64,000 bases of DNA, from positions 1,713,501 to 1,777,500 of the forward strand of contig NZ_CP095061.1 of NCBI RefSeq assembly GCF_022921055.1, in the 5' to 3' direction. This document shows positions 1 through 8,738 of this stretch, piece by piece. Position 1 is the stretch's first letter; each line of letters begins with the position of its first letter. The notes beneath the pieces are model-generated. The model had not been told where the DNA came from and made no database searches. It was given only the letters and a program-made list of their open reading frames with translations. The stretch comes from Hymenobacter volaticus (lineage in GTDB: Bacteria; Bacteroidota; Bacteroidia; Cytophagales; Hymenobacteraceae). A program made the position numbers and the translations under genes.

Positions 1-372
1 GCACTGCCCGTTGCGTTGGGTGGGGGTGGCTACCCTGTAGGGGTGGTATTGGCTCCCATTATGCTTGTCCCTGACTGGCGCAAGCACTACACCAACCTGC
101 TCGACCGGGTAGCTGATGCCCTTGATTTCGACTGCGACCTAACTGTGGAATTTATCACGCACCGCTTCACGCCCGGCTCTCGTGATGTGCTGCGCGAGTG
201 GTACCCCAATACGTCCCTCAACTTCGACGAAAGCATTCGGGCGGCTAAGCGCAACAAGTTTGGCGGCGTGAAATACGTTTACCAGCCCGACGACATGCGC
301 CCGCTTAAGCAGTTCTTCTACGAAGAGTGGCAGCGTCGTTTCCCCAACGCGCCCATACTATACTGGACGTAG
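1..372 (+). CDS. splB: Spore photoproduct lyase family protein, C-terminal part (5' end outside window)
   Basis: The reading frame is open from the first base, so the gene begins before the window; about 123 codons remain. The C-terminal segment FITHRFTPGSRDVL, then EWYPNTSLNFDE, KRNKFGGVKYVY and the ending PNAPILYWT matches the C-terminal end of spore photoproduct lyases, radical-SAM enzymes that split the thymine dimer of spore DNA. The radical-SAM CxxxCxxC cluster would lie upstream and cannot be checked. Bacteroidota do not form spores, so a general role in repair of UV-damaged DNA is an inference. A strong hairpin terminator follows 20 bases after the stop. Confidence 0.85.
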   Translation, partial: ALPVALGGGGYPVGVVLAPIMLVPDWRKHYTNLLDRVADALDFDCDLTVEFITHRFTPGSRDVLREWYPNTSLNFDESIRAAKRNKFGGVKYVYQPDDMRPLKQFFYEEWQRRFPNAPILYWT

Positions 373-391
373 CATATGAGAAGTGCTGCAA

Positions 392-432
392 GCAAACAGG
401 GCGCGGAAACTTAGGTTTCCGCGCCCGTTTGC
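392..432 (+). terminator. Hairpin terminator after the SPL-like gene
   Basis: GCAAAC and GGGCGCGGAAAC pair with GTTTCCGCGCCC and GTTTGC around a 4-base TTAG loop; one unpaired base sits in the left arm. It lies between the end of the SPL-like gene and the FMN reductase. Confidence 0.75.
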
Positions 433-461
433 ATTATGCTTAAGACCGTAACTTGCCCAGC

Positions 462-992
462 ATGCACATCTTCGCTATTTCCGGCAGTATCCGTCCGGGG
501 TCTTCCAACACGGCCCTGCTTCATGCAGCAACAACGCTGGCTCCACCCGGTACTACCGCTACAATCTACCAGAGCCTGACTGAGCTGCCATATTTTATGC
601 CCGGTAATTACGAAGAAAGTGCACCTGCTGCCGTAGCCAACTTTCGGCAGCAAATACGGGCCGCTGATGCCATTCTGATTTGCACTCCCGAATATGTGTT
701 CAGTATGCCCGGCGTGTTGAAAAATGCGCTGGAATGGCTAGTGGCCTCCGGCGAGCTCTATCATAAACCTACGGCCATCTGGAGCGCCTCGCCGTCCGCC
801 ACGGGTGGCGACCAGGCCTACTCTTCCGTGGAGCGCATGCTTACCGTGATGGAAGCTAGGTTGGTACCAACAGCGGCCTTGCAAATCAGCCATGTAAGTG
901 CTCGTGTCAACAAGCAAGGCGAGGTAACCGATGACAGCTTACGGCAGGAATTGCGACAAGCTGTTGCAGCACTTGTAGCAGCGGCAACGTAG
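462..992 (+). CDS. NADPH-dependent FMN reductase family protein
   Basis: The 176-residue protein has a flavodoxin-like fold. The N-terminal phosphate-binding loop SGSIRPGSSNTALL binds FMN phosphate, and the mid-protein motif TPEYVFSMPGVLKNALEWL is the signature of the NADPH:FMN reductase / quinone reductase family. I chose the ATG at 462 because the protein then begins MHIFAISGS, the normal family start; an in-frame TTG at 453 adds only three residues. It is probably a cytoplasmic single-domain enzyme that reduces free flavins, quinones or metals such as chromate; the substrate cannot be read from sequence. It stands alone, after a terminator and convergent with the next gene. Confidence 0.85.
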   Translation: MHIFAISGSIRPGSSNTALLHAATTLAPPGTTATIYQSLTELPYFMPGNYEESAPAAVANFRQQIRAADAILICTPEYVFSMPGVLKNALEWLVASGELYHKPTAIWSASPSATGGDQAYSSVERMLTVMEARLVPTAALQISHVSARVNKQGEVTDDSLRQELRQAVAALVAAAT

Positions 993-1058
993 CTTCTCTA
1001 TCCCAACCGATAGGCTGCCGCTAGTGCCATTGGCAGGAGGTAGCGTTTTCGGTATGGG

Positions 1059-1619
1059 TTACAGGATGAAATGGCCTTGCTTTTTGCCGTGTAGCTCCCG
1101 CCATTCGTGCTCCAACATGCTCATTTCTATGAGGCTCCAATAGTTGTCACCGTGTTTGAGCACGTCGCGCATCGTGCCGTCTTTCTTCATGCCGCACTTT
1201 TCGTAGCAAGCAATGGCCGCTGTATTGAAGTCGTAGACGCCAAGGTCGATGCGGTGCAGCCCTAAGTCTTCGAAACCAATTTTCAACACGCCTTTTATCA
1301 TGCCTTGGCATACGCCCCGGCCTCTGGCCGTTGTGTTGCCCACGAGTACCCGGCTGATACGGGCGGAATTGTTTTTGTGGCTAATGCCGCCGAGCGAAAT
1401 GTGCCCGACAGTTTCACCGCTCTTTGATTCGACGGCTTTATACACCAGCGCATCTGATTCTGGTGGGTTGTTGGTACCCTCTAGATACCATGCAAGCTTG
1501 TCTTCGGTAAGGGGGAAGCTAAACAGCGCCCCCGACCAACTTTGGAGCAATTCCGGGTCCTGAATCCAACCAATCAGCTGCTGAAAATCGGCAGGGGTGA
1601 AATATTCTAATCGAATCAT
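1059..1619 (-). CDS. GNAT family N-acetyltransferase (RimJ/RimL-like)
   Basis: The 186-residue protein shows the GNAT pattern: an N-terminal ligand-binding half, the beta4 strand TVGHISLGGI, the acetyl-CoA loop VLVGNTTARGRGVCQGMIKGVL (Q/RxxGxG/A-like) and the late segment YDFNTAAIACYEKCGMKKDGTMRD that is typical of the RimJ/RimL subgroup. It presumably transfers an acetyl group from acetyl-CoA to an amine on a protein or small molecule; the substrate is unknown. I chose the ATG at 1619 (MIRLEYFTP), since the upstream ATG at 1643 only adds an atypical extension. It is convergent with the FMN reductase. Confidence 0.8.
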   Translation of the reverse strand: MIRLEYFTPADFQQLIGWIQDPELLQSWSGALFSFPLTEDKLAWYLEGTNNPPESDALVYKAVESKSGETVGHISLGGISHKNNSARISRVLVGNTTARGRGVCQGMIKGVLKIGFEDLGLHRIDLGVYDFNTAAIACYEKCGMKKDGTMRDVLKHGDNYWSLIEMSMLEHEWRELHGKKQGHFIL

Positions 1620-1825
1620 GTAATAGGCAGTGAGAAAGAGCATGCTTTAGTAAGCTAGCAGCATGCCGGATGTGTGAACCTGCCAAGATACTACATCGAT
1701 AGCTACGGTTGAGCTTAGCCAGCCGCCAGTAAGCAGCCTCTTGAAGCTGCAGTTCGTAAATGGGCAGTAAAGTACAACCCTCTAAAAGGGATCTGAGTGC
1801 CCTATAGCCTAATAATAGTTAGGTT

Positions 1826-2941
1826 CTAATTTGCCTCGGCCACGGCGCCTGCCGGTAGGAAGGGCTGTTCGGGCGTGTCCATGGTGGTGCGGGTTTTGGG
1901 CAGGCTGTCGGGATATTTTGCCTGGATGAAAGCCACCAACTGCTCCCGGATTTCGCAGCGCAGATCAAAGGCCCGGCTGGAGTTTGAGGCGCTCATTAAA
2001 GCCCGTAGTTCCATCGTGCGCTCCTTGGAATCGGTGACTTGCAGCACGCATACCCGTTTGTCCCAGAGCGGGTTCTTCTCAACGAGGCGCTTAAGCTCAG
2101 CACGCACTTCGTCTACCGGCAGCGAGTAATCGGTGTAGATGAAAACCGTGCCGATGAGCTGCGAAGCGGTGCGGGTCCAGTTCTGAAAAGGTTTCTCGAT
2201 GAAGTAATTGATAGGCAGCACCAGCCGCCGCTCGTCCCAGATGCGCAGCACCACATACGTAAACGTAATTTCTTCGACCCGGCCCCATTCGCCCTCTACT
2301 ACCAGTACATCGTCGATGCGAATGGGTTGCGTAAAGGCAATCTGAAAGCCGGCCAGCAAATTGGCAATGGAGCGCTGAGCCGCAAAGCCCACAATCACGC
2401 TGGCAATACCCGCCGAGGTCAGCAAGCCCGTCCCGATCCGGCGCACGGTGGCAAAGCTCATTAAGATGAGCGCCATGGCCACGAATATGATGATCGAAAC
2501 CACCAATTTGCGCACAAACTGCAACTGCGTGAACAGCTTGCGAACTTGCAAGTTGTTGTCGCCGTCGAGTTGGTAATGTTGTTTTACCAGATCCTCAATT
2601 ACGTCCACTGTTTTCACCAGCCCCCACGCAAACGTGACGACAAAACCGGTTACTACCACTCGCTCCAGTATGCCTAGATGTTTGGGCGAAAGTGGAGCCA
2701 GAGGCAGTACAAACAGTAAGGTGAGCACCGGAAAAAAGAAGGTGCTGGCGTGATTTAGATGTTTGGCAACTGAGTGGGAGAGGAGCGTGGTTTCGCGCTT
2801 ATTGTAGGCCCGTAGTACCCGAAAGACAATAAACTTGAGTAGCAGCCCCACTGCCAAACCACCAGCCACCAAGGCCAGTGTATGCAAAACAGCCTCCGCC
2901 TGATCGGGCAGAAGTTCCGGTAAGTTCAGTTTCATGCGCAT
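1826..2941 (-). CDS. MscS family small-conductance mechanosensitive channel
   Basis: This 371-residue membrane protein has about four hydrophobic segments (roughly residues 15-40, 68-90, 95-115, 143-165) followed by the pore-lining helix GIASVIVGFAAQRSIANLLAGF near residues 178-200. The next stretch, with QPIRIDDVL, EGEWGRVEEITFTYV and RRLVLPINYF, is the MscS beta-domain. The cytoplasmic end resembles the MscS C-terminal alpha/beta domain. Such channels open on membrane tension and release solutes on osmotic downshock. Compared with E. coli MscS (286 residues) it has extra N-terminal membrane helices. It is preceded by 212 bases without a gene and is not clearly in an operon. Confidence 0.9.
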   Translation of the reverse strand: MRMKLNLPELLPDQAEAVLHTLALVAGGLAVGLLLKFIVFRVLRAYNKRETTLLSHSVAKHLNHASTFFFPVLTLLFVLPLAPLSPKHLGILERVVVTGFVVTFAWGLVKTVDVIEDLVKQHYQLDGDNNLQVRKLFTQLQFVRKLVVSIIIFVAMALILMSFATVRRIGTGLLTSAGIASVIVGFAAQRSIANLLAGFQIAFTQPIRIDDVLVVEGEWGRVEEITFTYVVLRIWDERRLVLPINYFIEKPFQNWTRTASQLIGTVFIYTDYSLPVDEVRAELKRLVEKNPLWDKRVCVLQVTDSKERTMELRALMSASNSSRAFDLRCEIREQLVAFIQAKYPDSLPKTRTTMDTPEQPFLPAGAVAEAN

Positions 2942-3153
2942 GCAGATTCACTTGGCAGTACCCAGCTCCAACTCGAAAGGTTACTCGTTGCCCATCTTCC
3001 ATGGCGGCAGTAAGCAGGTAGCAGCAGTGGTTTTATGTGCCCTACTTCCCTAGCAAGCGGTTTGCGTGCTACACAGTGGTTACCCGGGAAAAAAACCGTC
3101 TGTCATTCGATCTTTAGGGATGAACAACAAGCCCGATTAGTAGGAAATAGAAG

Positions 3154-3762
3154 TTAGCGCACATCGGCGGCGGAGAGAACATGCGCGCCGTGCGCCAGCA
3201 GGTCGGCTCGGGCTTGTTGATAGCCATCGGCGGAAATAGCGCGCGTGGCATCTTCAATATAAAATACCTCGAAGCCTTGCGCCAACGCGTCTTTTGCCGA
3301 GAAGTACACGCAATAATCTGCGGCGAGGCCGGCGAGGTACACCTGCGTTGCGCCCCGGCCGCGCAGGTAGTCGGTGAGGCCGGTGGCTTTGCGGTGCCCG
3401 TTGTCGAAGAAGCCGCTGTAGGAGTCGATGTCGGGGTTGGTGCCTTTGCGGAAGATGGCCTCGATGCGGTGCTGGTTGAGGGCGGAGTGGAACTCGGCGC
3501 CGGGTGTGGCTTGCACGCAATGGTCGGGCCAGAGCGTTTGGGGTAGGCCGTGCAAGTCGATTTGCTGAAAAGGTTGCTGGCCGGGGTGGCTGCTAGCAAA
3601 GCTGCCGTGCCCGGCCGGATGCCAATCCTGCGTAGCGACCACCAACTCGAAGCGTGGCTGCAACTCGTTGACTAGTGGGATGATAGTATCGCCACCCGCT
3701 ACGGCTAGCGCGCCACCAGGTACAAAGTCATTCTGAATGTCGATCAGCAGGAGAGCTTTCAT
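3154..3762 (-). CDS. pncA: Nicotinamidase
   Basis: The 202-residue cysteine-hydrolase (isochorismatase fold) deamidates nicotinamide to nicotinate in NAD salvage. The catalytic Asp lies in LLIDIQNDF, the Lys in FRKGTNPDIDSYSGF, and the Cys in LAADYCVYFSAKDA. The metal-binding run ATQDWHPAGHGSF supplies the Asp and two His residues. I chose the ATG at 3762 (MKALLLIDIQNDF); an upstream alternative at 3837 adds 25 residues with no family counterpart. It is divergent from the susC operon across a 286-base gap. Confidence 0.92.
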   Translation of the reverse strand: MKALLLIDIQNDFVPGGALAVAGGDTIIPLVNELQPRFELVVATQDWHPAGHGSFASSHPGQQPFQQIDLHGLPQTLWPDHCVQATPGAEFHSALNQHRIEAIFRKGTNPDIDSYSGFFDNGHRKATGLTDYLRGRGATQVYLAGLAADYCVYFSAKDALAQGFEVFYIEDATRAISADGYQQARADLLAHGAHVLSAADVR

Positions 3763-3890
3763 GAAAGAACACAAAAAGTGAAGGCGAAGATCAAGAGGTA
3801 CTTCTTTCCGTCCAAGATAAAACCGGTTTTGTTTCAAGCACCAGATCTATCAAGGAACTCACAAAAAGAATCACGCTGCTGCAATCGATG

Positions 3891-3913
3891 GCAACGTTGC
3901 CGGTAACGATTGC
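3891..3913. promoter_or_regulatory. Candidate LacI-family operator upstream of susC
   Basis: The core CGTTGCCGGTAACG (3895-3908) is palindromic except for one base pair and lies 140 bases before the susC start. A closely related sequence, CGTTCCCGATAACG, is found at 14171-14184 beside the lacI-type gene; both share the flanks GGCAA and TTGC. LacI-family operators are typically imperfect palindromes of this size. Binding is inferred and not shown by the sequence. Confidence 0.55.
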
Positions 3914-4048
3914 ATAAAAAAACAGCCCGCAATCTGATTCGCAAAGGTTTGAGTTACCTAATATCAATGAGCGGTAACTTCTGACTAGGCTACAATTCAA
4001 CCGTACCGTGTCGATTTGCCTTCTCACTTCACTCCAATTCCCACTAGT

Positions 4049-7015
4049 ATGAAGCACGGTTTATTACTACCTGCTATCCTGTTGTGCGCAGCCGCTCCGG
4101 CTTGGGCCCAACAGACTCGGCAAATTTCAGGGCAAGTGTTGGACGACGCTACCGGCGAAGGGTTGGCTGGCGTAACGGTGCTAGTGAAAGGCACCACCAA
4201 CGGTGCATCCACCAACATGGATGGGCAGTTCACGCTGAGCGTACCAACTACTGGCGAGGTGCAGCTCACGATCAGCTACATTGGCTACGTCACCCAAACC
4301 GTAACGGCCAAAGACCAAGGCAGCCTGAAAGTTAGATTGGCATCGGATACGAAGGCGCTAGACGAAGTAGTGGTGATCGGCTATGGGCAAGTGAAGAAGA
4401 GCGACGTGACGGGCGCCATCGTGTCGGTAAAAGAGGAGGACATCAAAAAGACCCCGGCGGCCAACGTAATGGAGTCGCTCCAGGGGCGCCTGCCAGGGGT
4501 TGATATTACGCGCAGCAGTGGCTCGGCTACATCGGGCGTCAACGTGACGGTGCGGGGCAACCGCTCTCTCACGGCTAACAATGGCCCGCTGTTCATTGTG
4601 GATGGTGTGCAGTACAACTCCATTCAGGACATCAACCCCAACGACATCCAGTCGATGGAAGTGTTGAAAGATGCGGCTTCTACAGCCGTTTATGGTTCGC
4701 GCGGAGCCAACGGCGTTATTATCGTCACCACCAAGCGCGGAACCTCGGGCAAGCCCCGGGTTACCGTCAGCTCTTATTATGGCCAGACCGACGTTGCCAA
4801 TTACCCCAAGGTGAGCAACGCGCAGCAGTACGTGGCGCAAAAGCGGGAAGCCAACCGCACGACTGGTTTGTGGAATAGCGAGGCAGATGACCCTAAGATT
4901 TTCACGCCTTATGAAGTAGAGTCGATTGCCAACGGTGTCTCAACCGACTGGATGGATTTGTTGCTGCGCAAAGGCGTGCAGCAGGAACACCAGATTGGCC
5001 TGTCGGGCGGTTCCGACAAAACCAAGTTCTACACCTCGTTCGACTATTTCAACGAGCAAGGTCTGTTCAAGCTGGATAAACTCAGTCGCTACTCTATTCG
5101 CTTCAACATCGATCAGGAGATCAACAAGAAAATCACCATTGGCTTGCAAAGCCAGCTGACGTATTACAACCAAAGCGTCCGGCGCGACCCCACCAACCAG
5201 GCCAACAAGATCAACCCGCTGCTCACGCCCTATGATGCCAACGGTGACATTGCCATCTTCCCCAACAGCGGCAATTTCATCAACCCCATCATCGACGAGG
5301 TAAACGGCAACTACGAAAACAACGCCCGCACCACGCGCACGTTCACGACGGGGTATGTTAGCTACCAGATTCTGCCGAGCCTGAACATCCGTTCCAATCT
5401 AGGCCTTACGCTGTCGAATGCCCGCACGGGCATCTATTTGGGCAGCAATACCTTGGACCGTAACGGCTCGGTGCCCCAGTCGTCGTACGGTACGCAGTTC
5501 CTGACCAACTGGAGCTGGGAAAACATTATCAACTACAATAAGACGTTCGGCGACCATTCCCTCACGGCCACTGGCGTCACGTCGTTGCTCACGTTCAACA
5601 CCGAGAATTCCAACGCGCAGGGCCGCAACCAGTTGCTTGCTTCGCAGCTTTACTACAACCTTGCCAACGCCAACCAGCAAATTGGTATCAATAGCGCCTA
5701 CGAAGACAGCAAGCTGATTTCGTTTACGGGCCGCGTGCAGTACGGCTACAAAGGCCGCTACTTGCTCACGCTCACGGGCCGCGGCGACGGTTCTTCCAAG
5801 CTAGCAGCGGGCAACAAATGGGCCTTCTTCCCGTCGGCGGCCGTCGCGTGGCGCATCATCGACGAGGACTTCATGAAGAGCGTTAGCGCCATCTCCGATC
5901 TGAAGCTGCGCGTGAGCTATGGTCGGGCCGGTAACTACGACGTGCCCGTTTACTCGTCGCAGTCGTTGCTGACGCGCATTCCGTTTGGCTACGGCGAAAC
6001 CAGTGCTCCGGGCTACACCTTTGCCAACCGCATCGGTAACCCTGAGCTAGGGTGGGAACTGTCGAATACCAAAAACGTCGGTTTGGACTTTGCTTTGTTC
6101 GACAACCGCCTCTCAGGCTCGGTTGACGTGTACGACACCGAAACCAGTGACCTGTTGCTCGACCGGTTCTTGCCGCTAAGCTCAGGCGTGTCGGTCATCA
6201 CGCAGAACATTGGCAAAACCCGCAACAAAGGCGTGGAAGTGGGCCTGAACGGGCGCCTCATCGACAACGAAAACTTCAAGTGGAACGCGGGAGTTTCGTG
6301 GTTCCTCAACCGTGAGGAAATTGTGGATCTAGGAGGCGCCAGCAGCGACATTACCAACGGCTGGTTTATCGGTTCGCCGACCCGCGTGATCTACGACTAC
6401 GAGAAGATTGGCATCTGGCAACTCGATGAAGCCGACCAAGCAAAAGCCTTCGGGCAGAAGCCAGGCCAAATCAAGGTGCGCGACCAGAACGGCGACGGCC
6501 AGATTACGGCCAGCGCCGACCGCAAAGTGCTGGGCTGGCGCGTGCCGAAGTGGAATGGCAGCTTCAATAGCGACTTCAGCTACAAAGGCTTCGATTTATC
6601 GTTCCAGTTCTTCGCCCGCATGGGCCAGATGTTCAACTACGAGTACAACAGCTACTTCGACCCGCAAGGCATCGAAAACAGCTCGCAGCAAAACTACTGG
6701 ACGCCCGAAAATCCCTCCAACGATTATCCGCGGCCGGATGCTAGCTTATCGAAAACCACGCAGCAAAACGCCTTGTACGGCAACACGCTGTACTACCGCG
6801 ACGGCTCATACGTGAAGTTGCGGGCTGCTACGCTGGGCTACAACATCCCTCAATCAGTACTGGAAAAACTGCACATGTCGTCGCTACGGGTGTATGTGCA
6901 AGGCAAGAACCTCGTGACCTGGAGCGACATCAAAGATTATGATCCGGAGCGCGGTGGGTCCATCACGTCGCCAATTCCTAGAGTAGTATTGGCCGGTATC
7001 AACCTAGGTTTTTAG
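4049..7015 (+). CDS. SusC/RagA-type TonB-dependent outer-membrane transporter
   Basis: The 988-residue protein begins with the signal peptide MKHGLLLPAILLCAAAPAWA, then a carboxypeptidase-regulatory-like domain (about residues 22-105, with SGQVLDDATGEGLAGVTV and TNMDGQFTL). A TonB-box-like stretch with DEVVVIGYG follows, then the plug domain with NVTVRGNRSLTANN and EVLKDAASTAVYGSRGANGVI, and a long beta-barrel ending in phenylalanine (GINLGF). SusC proteins import oligosaccharides across the outer membrane with a SusD lipoprotein lid, driven by TonB. susD follows 23 bases later. The neighbourhood of pectin enzymes indicates oligogalacturonide as substrate (inference). I chose the ATG at 4049 since it gives a clean signal peptide. 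A candidate operator lies upstream. Confidence 0.95.
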   Translation: MKHGLLLPAILLCAAAPAWAQQTRQISGQVLDDATGEGLAGVTVLVKGTTNGASTNMDGQFTLSVPTTGEVQLTISYIGYVTQTVTAKDQGSLKVRLASDTKALDEVVVIGYGQVKKSDVTGAIVSVKEEDIKKTPAANVMESLQGRLPGVDITRSSGSATSGVNVTVRGNRSLTANNGPLFIVDGVQYNSIQDINPNDIQSMEVLKDAASTAVYGSRGANGVIIVTTKRGTSGKPRVTVSSYYGQTDVANYPKVSNAQQYVAQKREANRTTGLWNSEADDPKIFTPYEVESIANGVSTDWMDLLLRKGVQQEHQIGLSGGSDKTKFYTSFDYFNEQGLFKLDKLSRYSIRFNIDQEINKKITIGLQSQLTYYNQSVRRDPTNQANKINPLLTPYDANGDIAIFPNSGNFINPIIDEVNGNYENNARTTRTFTTGYVSYQILPSLNIRSNLGLTLSNARTGIYLGSNTLDRNGSVPQSSYGTQFLTNWSWENIINYNKTFGDHSLTATGVTSLLTFNTENSNAQGRNQLLASQLYYNLANANQQIGINSAYEDSKLISFTGRVQYGYKGRYLLTLTGRGDGSSKLAAGNKWAFFPSAAVAWRIIDEDFMKSVSAISDLKLRVSYGRAGNYDVPVYSSQSLLTRIPFGYGETSAPGYTFANRIGNPELGWELSNTKNVGLDFALFDNRLSGSVDVYDTETSDLLLDRFLPLSSGVSVITQNIGKTRNKGVEVGLNGRLIDNENFKWNAGVSWFLNREEIVDLGGASSDITNGWFIGSPTRVIYDYEKIGIWQLDEADQAKAFGQKPGQIKVRDQNGDGQITASADRKVLGWRVPKWNGSFNSDFSYKGFDLSFQFFARMGQMFNYEYNSYFDPQGIENSSQQNYWTPENPSNDYPRPDASLSKTTQQNALYGNTLYYRDGSYVKLRAATLGYNIPQSVLEKLHMSSLRVYVQGKNLVTWSDIKDYDPERGGSITSPIPRVVLAGINLGF

Positions 7016-7038
7016 AACATCCTCACGCACGAACAGAC

Positions 7039-8685
7039 ATGAAATACGCAACTATCAAACTTGTGCTGACGGCCGGGGTGCTCACACTTACGCTCCCTGC
7101 CTGCGAAAAGCAACTTGAAGAATACAATCCCTCGGGCCTTACGGCGGAAACCGTATATACAACGCCCGCTGGTTTCGAAACCCTTGTGAATGCCGCCTAC
7201 TCATACACCCGCTGGTGGTATGGCAAGGAAGATGGCTACAGCGTTTCCGAAATGGGCACCGACCTGTGGCTGCGCGGCGCCGGCGACGTAAACCCCGACC
7301 TCACGGATTACACCACGCTCCAGGGTAGCTCACGGGCGCTCGAAACCCTGTGGGGCAAGCTCTATGCGGCCGTCAACCTCTGCAACGCAGGCATCAACCG
7401 CATCGGGCAGTCGGGCATGACGGACGCGCAGAAGAAAGTCCGCGAAGGTGAACTACGTTTCCTGCGGGCTTTCTACTACTGGCACATTGTGGAAACCTGG
7501 GGCGGCGTGCACTTCACCACCGAAGAAACAACCACCGTGCAAACCACAGCCAACCGCACACCAGTCGAAACGTTCTACAACCAGATTTTCGAAGACCTGA
7601 ACATTGCGGTAGCGAACCTGCCCGCTACCACCACCGATTATGGTCGAGTGACGAAGCCTGCTGCCGAGGCTTTCTTGGCCAAAATGTATTTGACCCGCGG
7701 GCAGAACAAGGAAGCGGCCGACTTAGCCGAAAAAGTAATTAGCGGTTACAGCTTCACTTTGCAGCAACGCTATGCCGATTTGTGGTCGATGACTAACCTT
7801 GAGAACAAGGAGATTCTATGGTCGGTCAACTATTCGAAAGAGTTGAGTTTAAATGACCGAGTGGATAATACGCTATATCCCGACGGGCATCCCCGTGGCG
7901 GCAACAACGGCCACTTGCTCTGGATGATGAAGTATGATGACCGACCCGGTATGGTCCGCGACATTGCCAACGGCCGTCCGTTCAACCGTTTTATGCCTAG
8001 CCGGTACCTGCTCGACCTCTTCGACGAAACCAAGGACTCGCGCTACGCAGCCTCCTTCCGAACAGTGTGGTTGGCCAATACCGTTGTGGCGGGCAAGCTA
8101 GCTGTTAACGATACGGCCATCATAGCAACAAAAAAGGTGATTCCCGCGGCTAGGCGTACAAACAAGAACTATTTTGTTGTCGACCGCAACGACATTTATA
8201 ACCCCAACGGCACCGGCAAAAACCGGCTGCAATATGTGTGCCTGCGCAAGTTCGACGACCCTACGCGTCCTACCATTGCCGAAGAGCAAAGTGCCCGCGA
8301 CGCATACGTTATCCGCCTGGCCGATGTGTATTTGATGGCGGCCGAAGCGAACTTCAAGCTCGGCAACCTGCCAAAAGCTGTCACGCAAATCAACACCGTG
8401 CGGGAACGGGCTGCGTTGCCCGGCAAGGTAGACGACATGCGCATTACTGCTTCCAATTTGAGCTTGGACTTCATCTTGGATGAGCGGGCGCGCGAACTGG
8501 CTGGCGAGCAGCTGCGCTGGTTTGACCTCAAGCGTACCAACCGCCTAGTGCCGCGGGTGCGAGCCAACAACCCCGAGGCTGGTGCTAGCATCCAAGATTA
8601 TCATATGCTGCGGCCTATTCCACAACGGCAGTTGGATGCCATCCAAAACGGAGCGGAATTCACACAGAACCAAGGATACAGATAA
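7039..8685 (+). CDS. SusD/RagB family nutrient-binding outer-membrane lipoprotein
   Basis: The 548-residue protein starts with a lipoprotein signal peptide with the acylated Cys in LTLPACEKQ near residue 22. Family marks include AAYSYTRWWYGKEDGYSVSEMGTD, GELRFLRAFYYWHIVETWGGV (the conserved RFLRAxYYFxLV-like helix), VTKPAAEAFLAKMYLTRGQ (TPR-like) and the C-terminal FILDERARELAGEQLRWFDLKRT, all typical of SusD. It would sit on the cell surface and cap the adjacent SusC, binding pectic oligosaccharides. It is co-transcribed with susC at 23 bases distance and followed by a weak hairpin before the GH28 gene. Confidence 0.95.
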   Translation: MKYATIKLVLTAGVLTLTLPACEKQLEEYNPSGLTAETVYTTPAGFETLVNAAYSYTRWWYGKEDGYSVSEMGTDLWLRGAGDVNPDLTDYTTLQGSSRALETLWGKLYAAVNLCNAGINRIGQSGMTDAQKKVREGELRFLRAFYYWHIVETWGGVHFTTEETTTVQTTANRTPVETFYNQIFEDLNIAVANLPATTTDYGRVTKPAAEAFLAKMYLTRGQNKEAADLAEKVISGYSFTLQQRYADLWSMTNLENKEILWSVNYSKELSLNDRVDNTLYPDGHPRGGNNGHLLWMMKYDDRPGMVRDIANGRPFNRFMPSRYLLDLFDETKDSRYAASFRTVWLANTVVAGKLAVNDTAIIATKKVIPAARRTNKNYFVVDRNDIYNPNGTGKNRLQYVCLRKFDDPTRPTIAEEQSARDAYVIRLADVYLMAAEANFKLGNLPKAVTQINTVRERAALPGKVDDMRITASNLSLDFILDERARELAGEQLRWFDLKRTNRLVPRVRANNPEAGASIQDYHMLRPIPQRQLDAIQNGAEFTQNQGYR

Positions 8686-8697
8686 CACTTTCCTCGA

Positions 8698-8726
8698 AAC
8701 CCCACTGACTACCCGTTGGTGGGGTT
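8698..8726 (+). terminator. Short hairpin between susD and GH28 gene
   Basis: AACCCCAC and GTGGGGTT form an 8-bp stem with a 13-base loop, followed by TT. It may attenuate transcription after susCD rather than stop it, as the next gene starts 12 bases later on the same strand. Confidence 0.5.
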
Positions 8727-8738
8727 TTACTTGCCATT

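Noticed and set aside
1644..1825. Gap between the acetyltransferase and mscS as a possible small RNA
   Set aside because: No hairpin, promoter or conserved motif is evident.
2039..2464. Plus-strand open frame opposite mscS
   Set aside because: Antisense to a well-supported gene, and the translation has no domain or start context.
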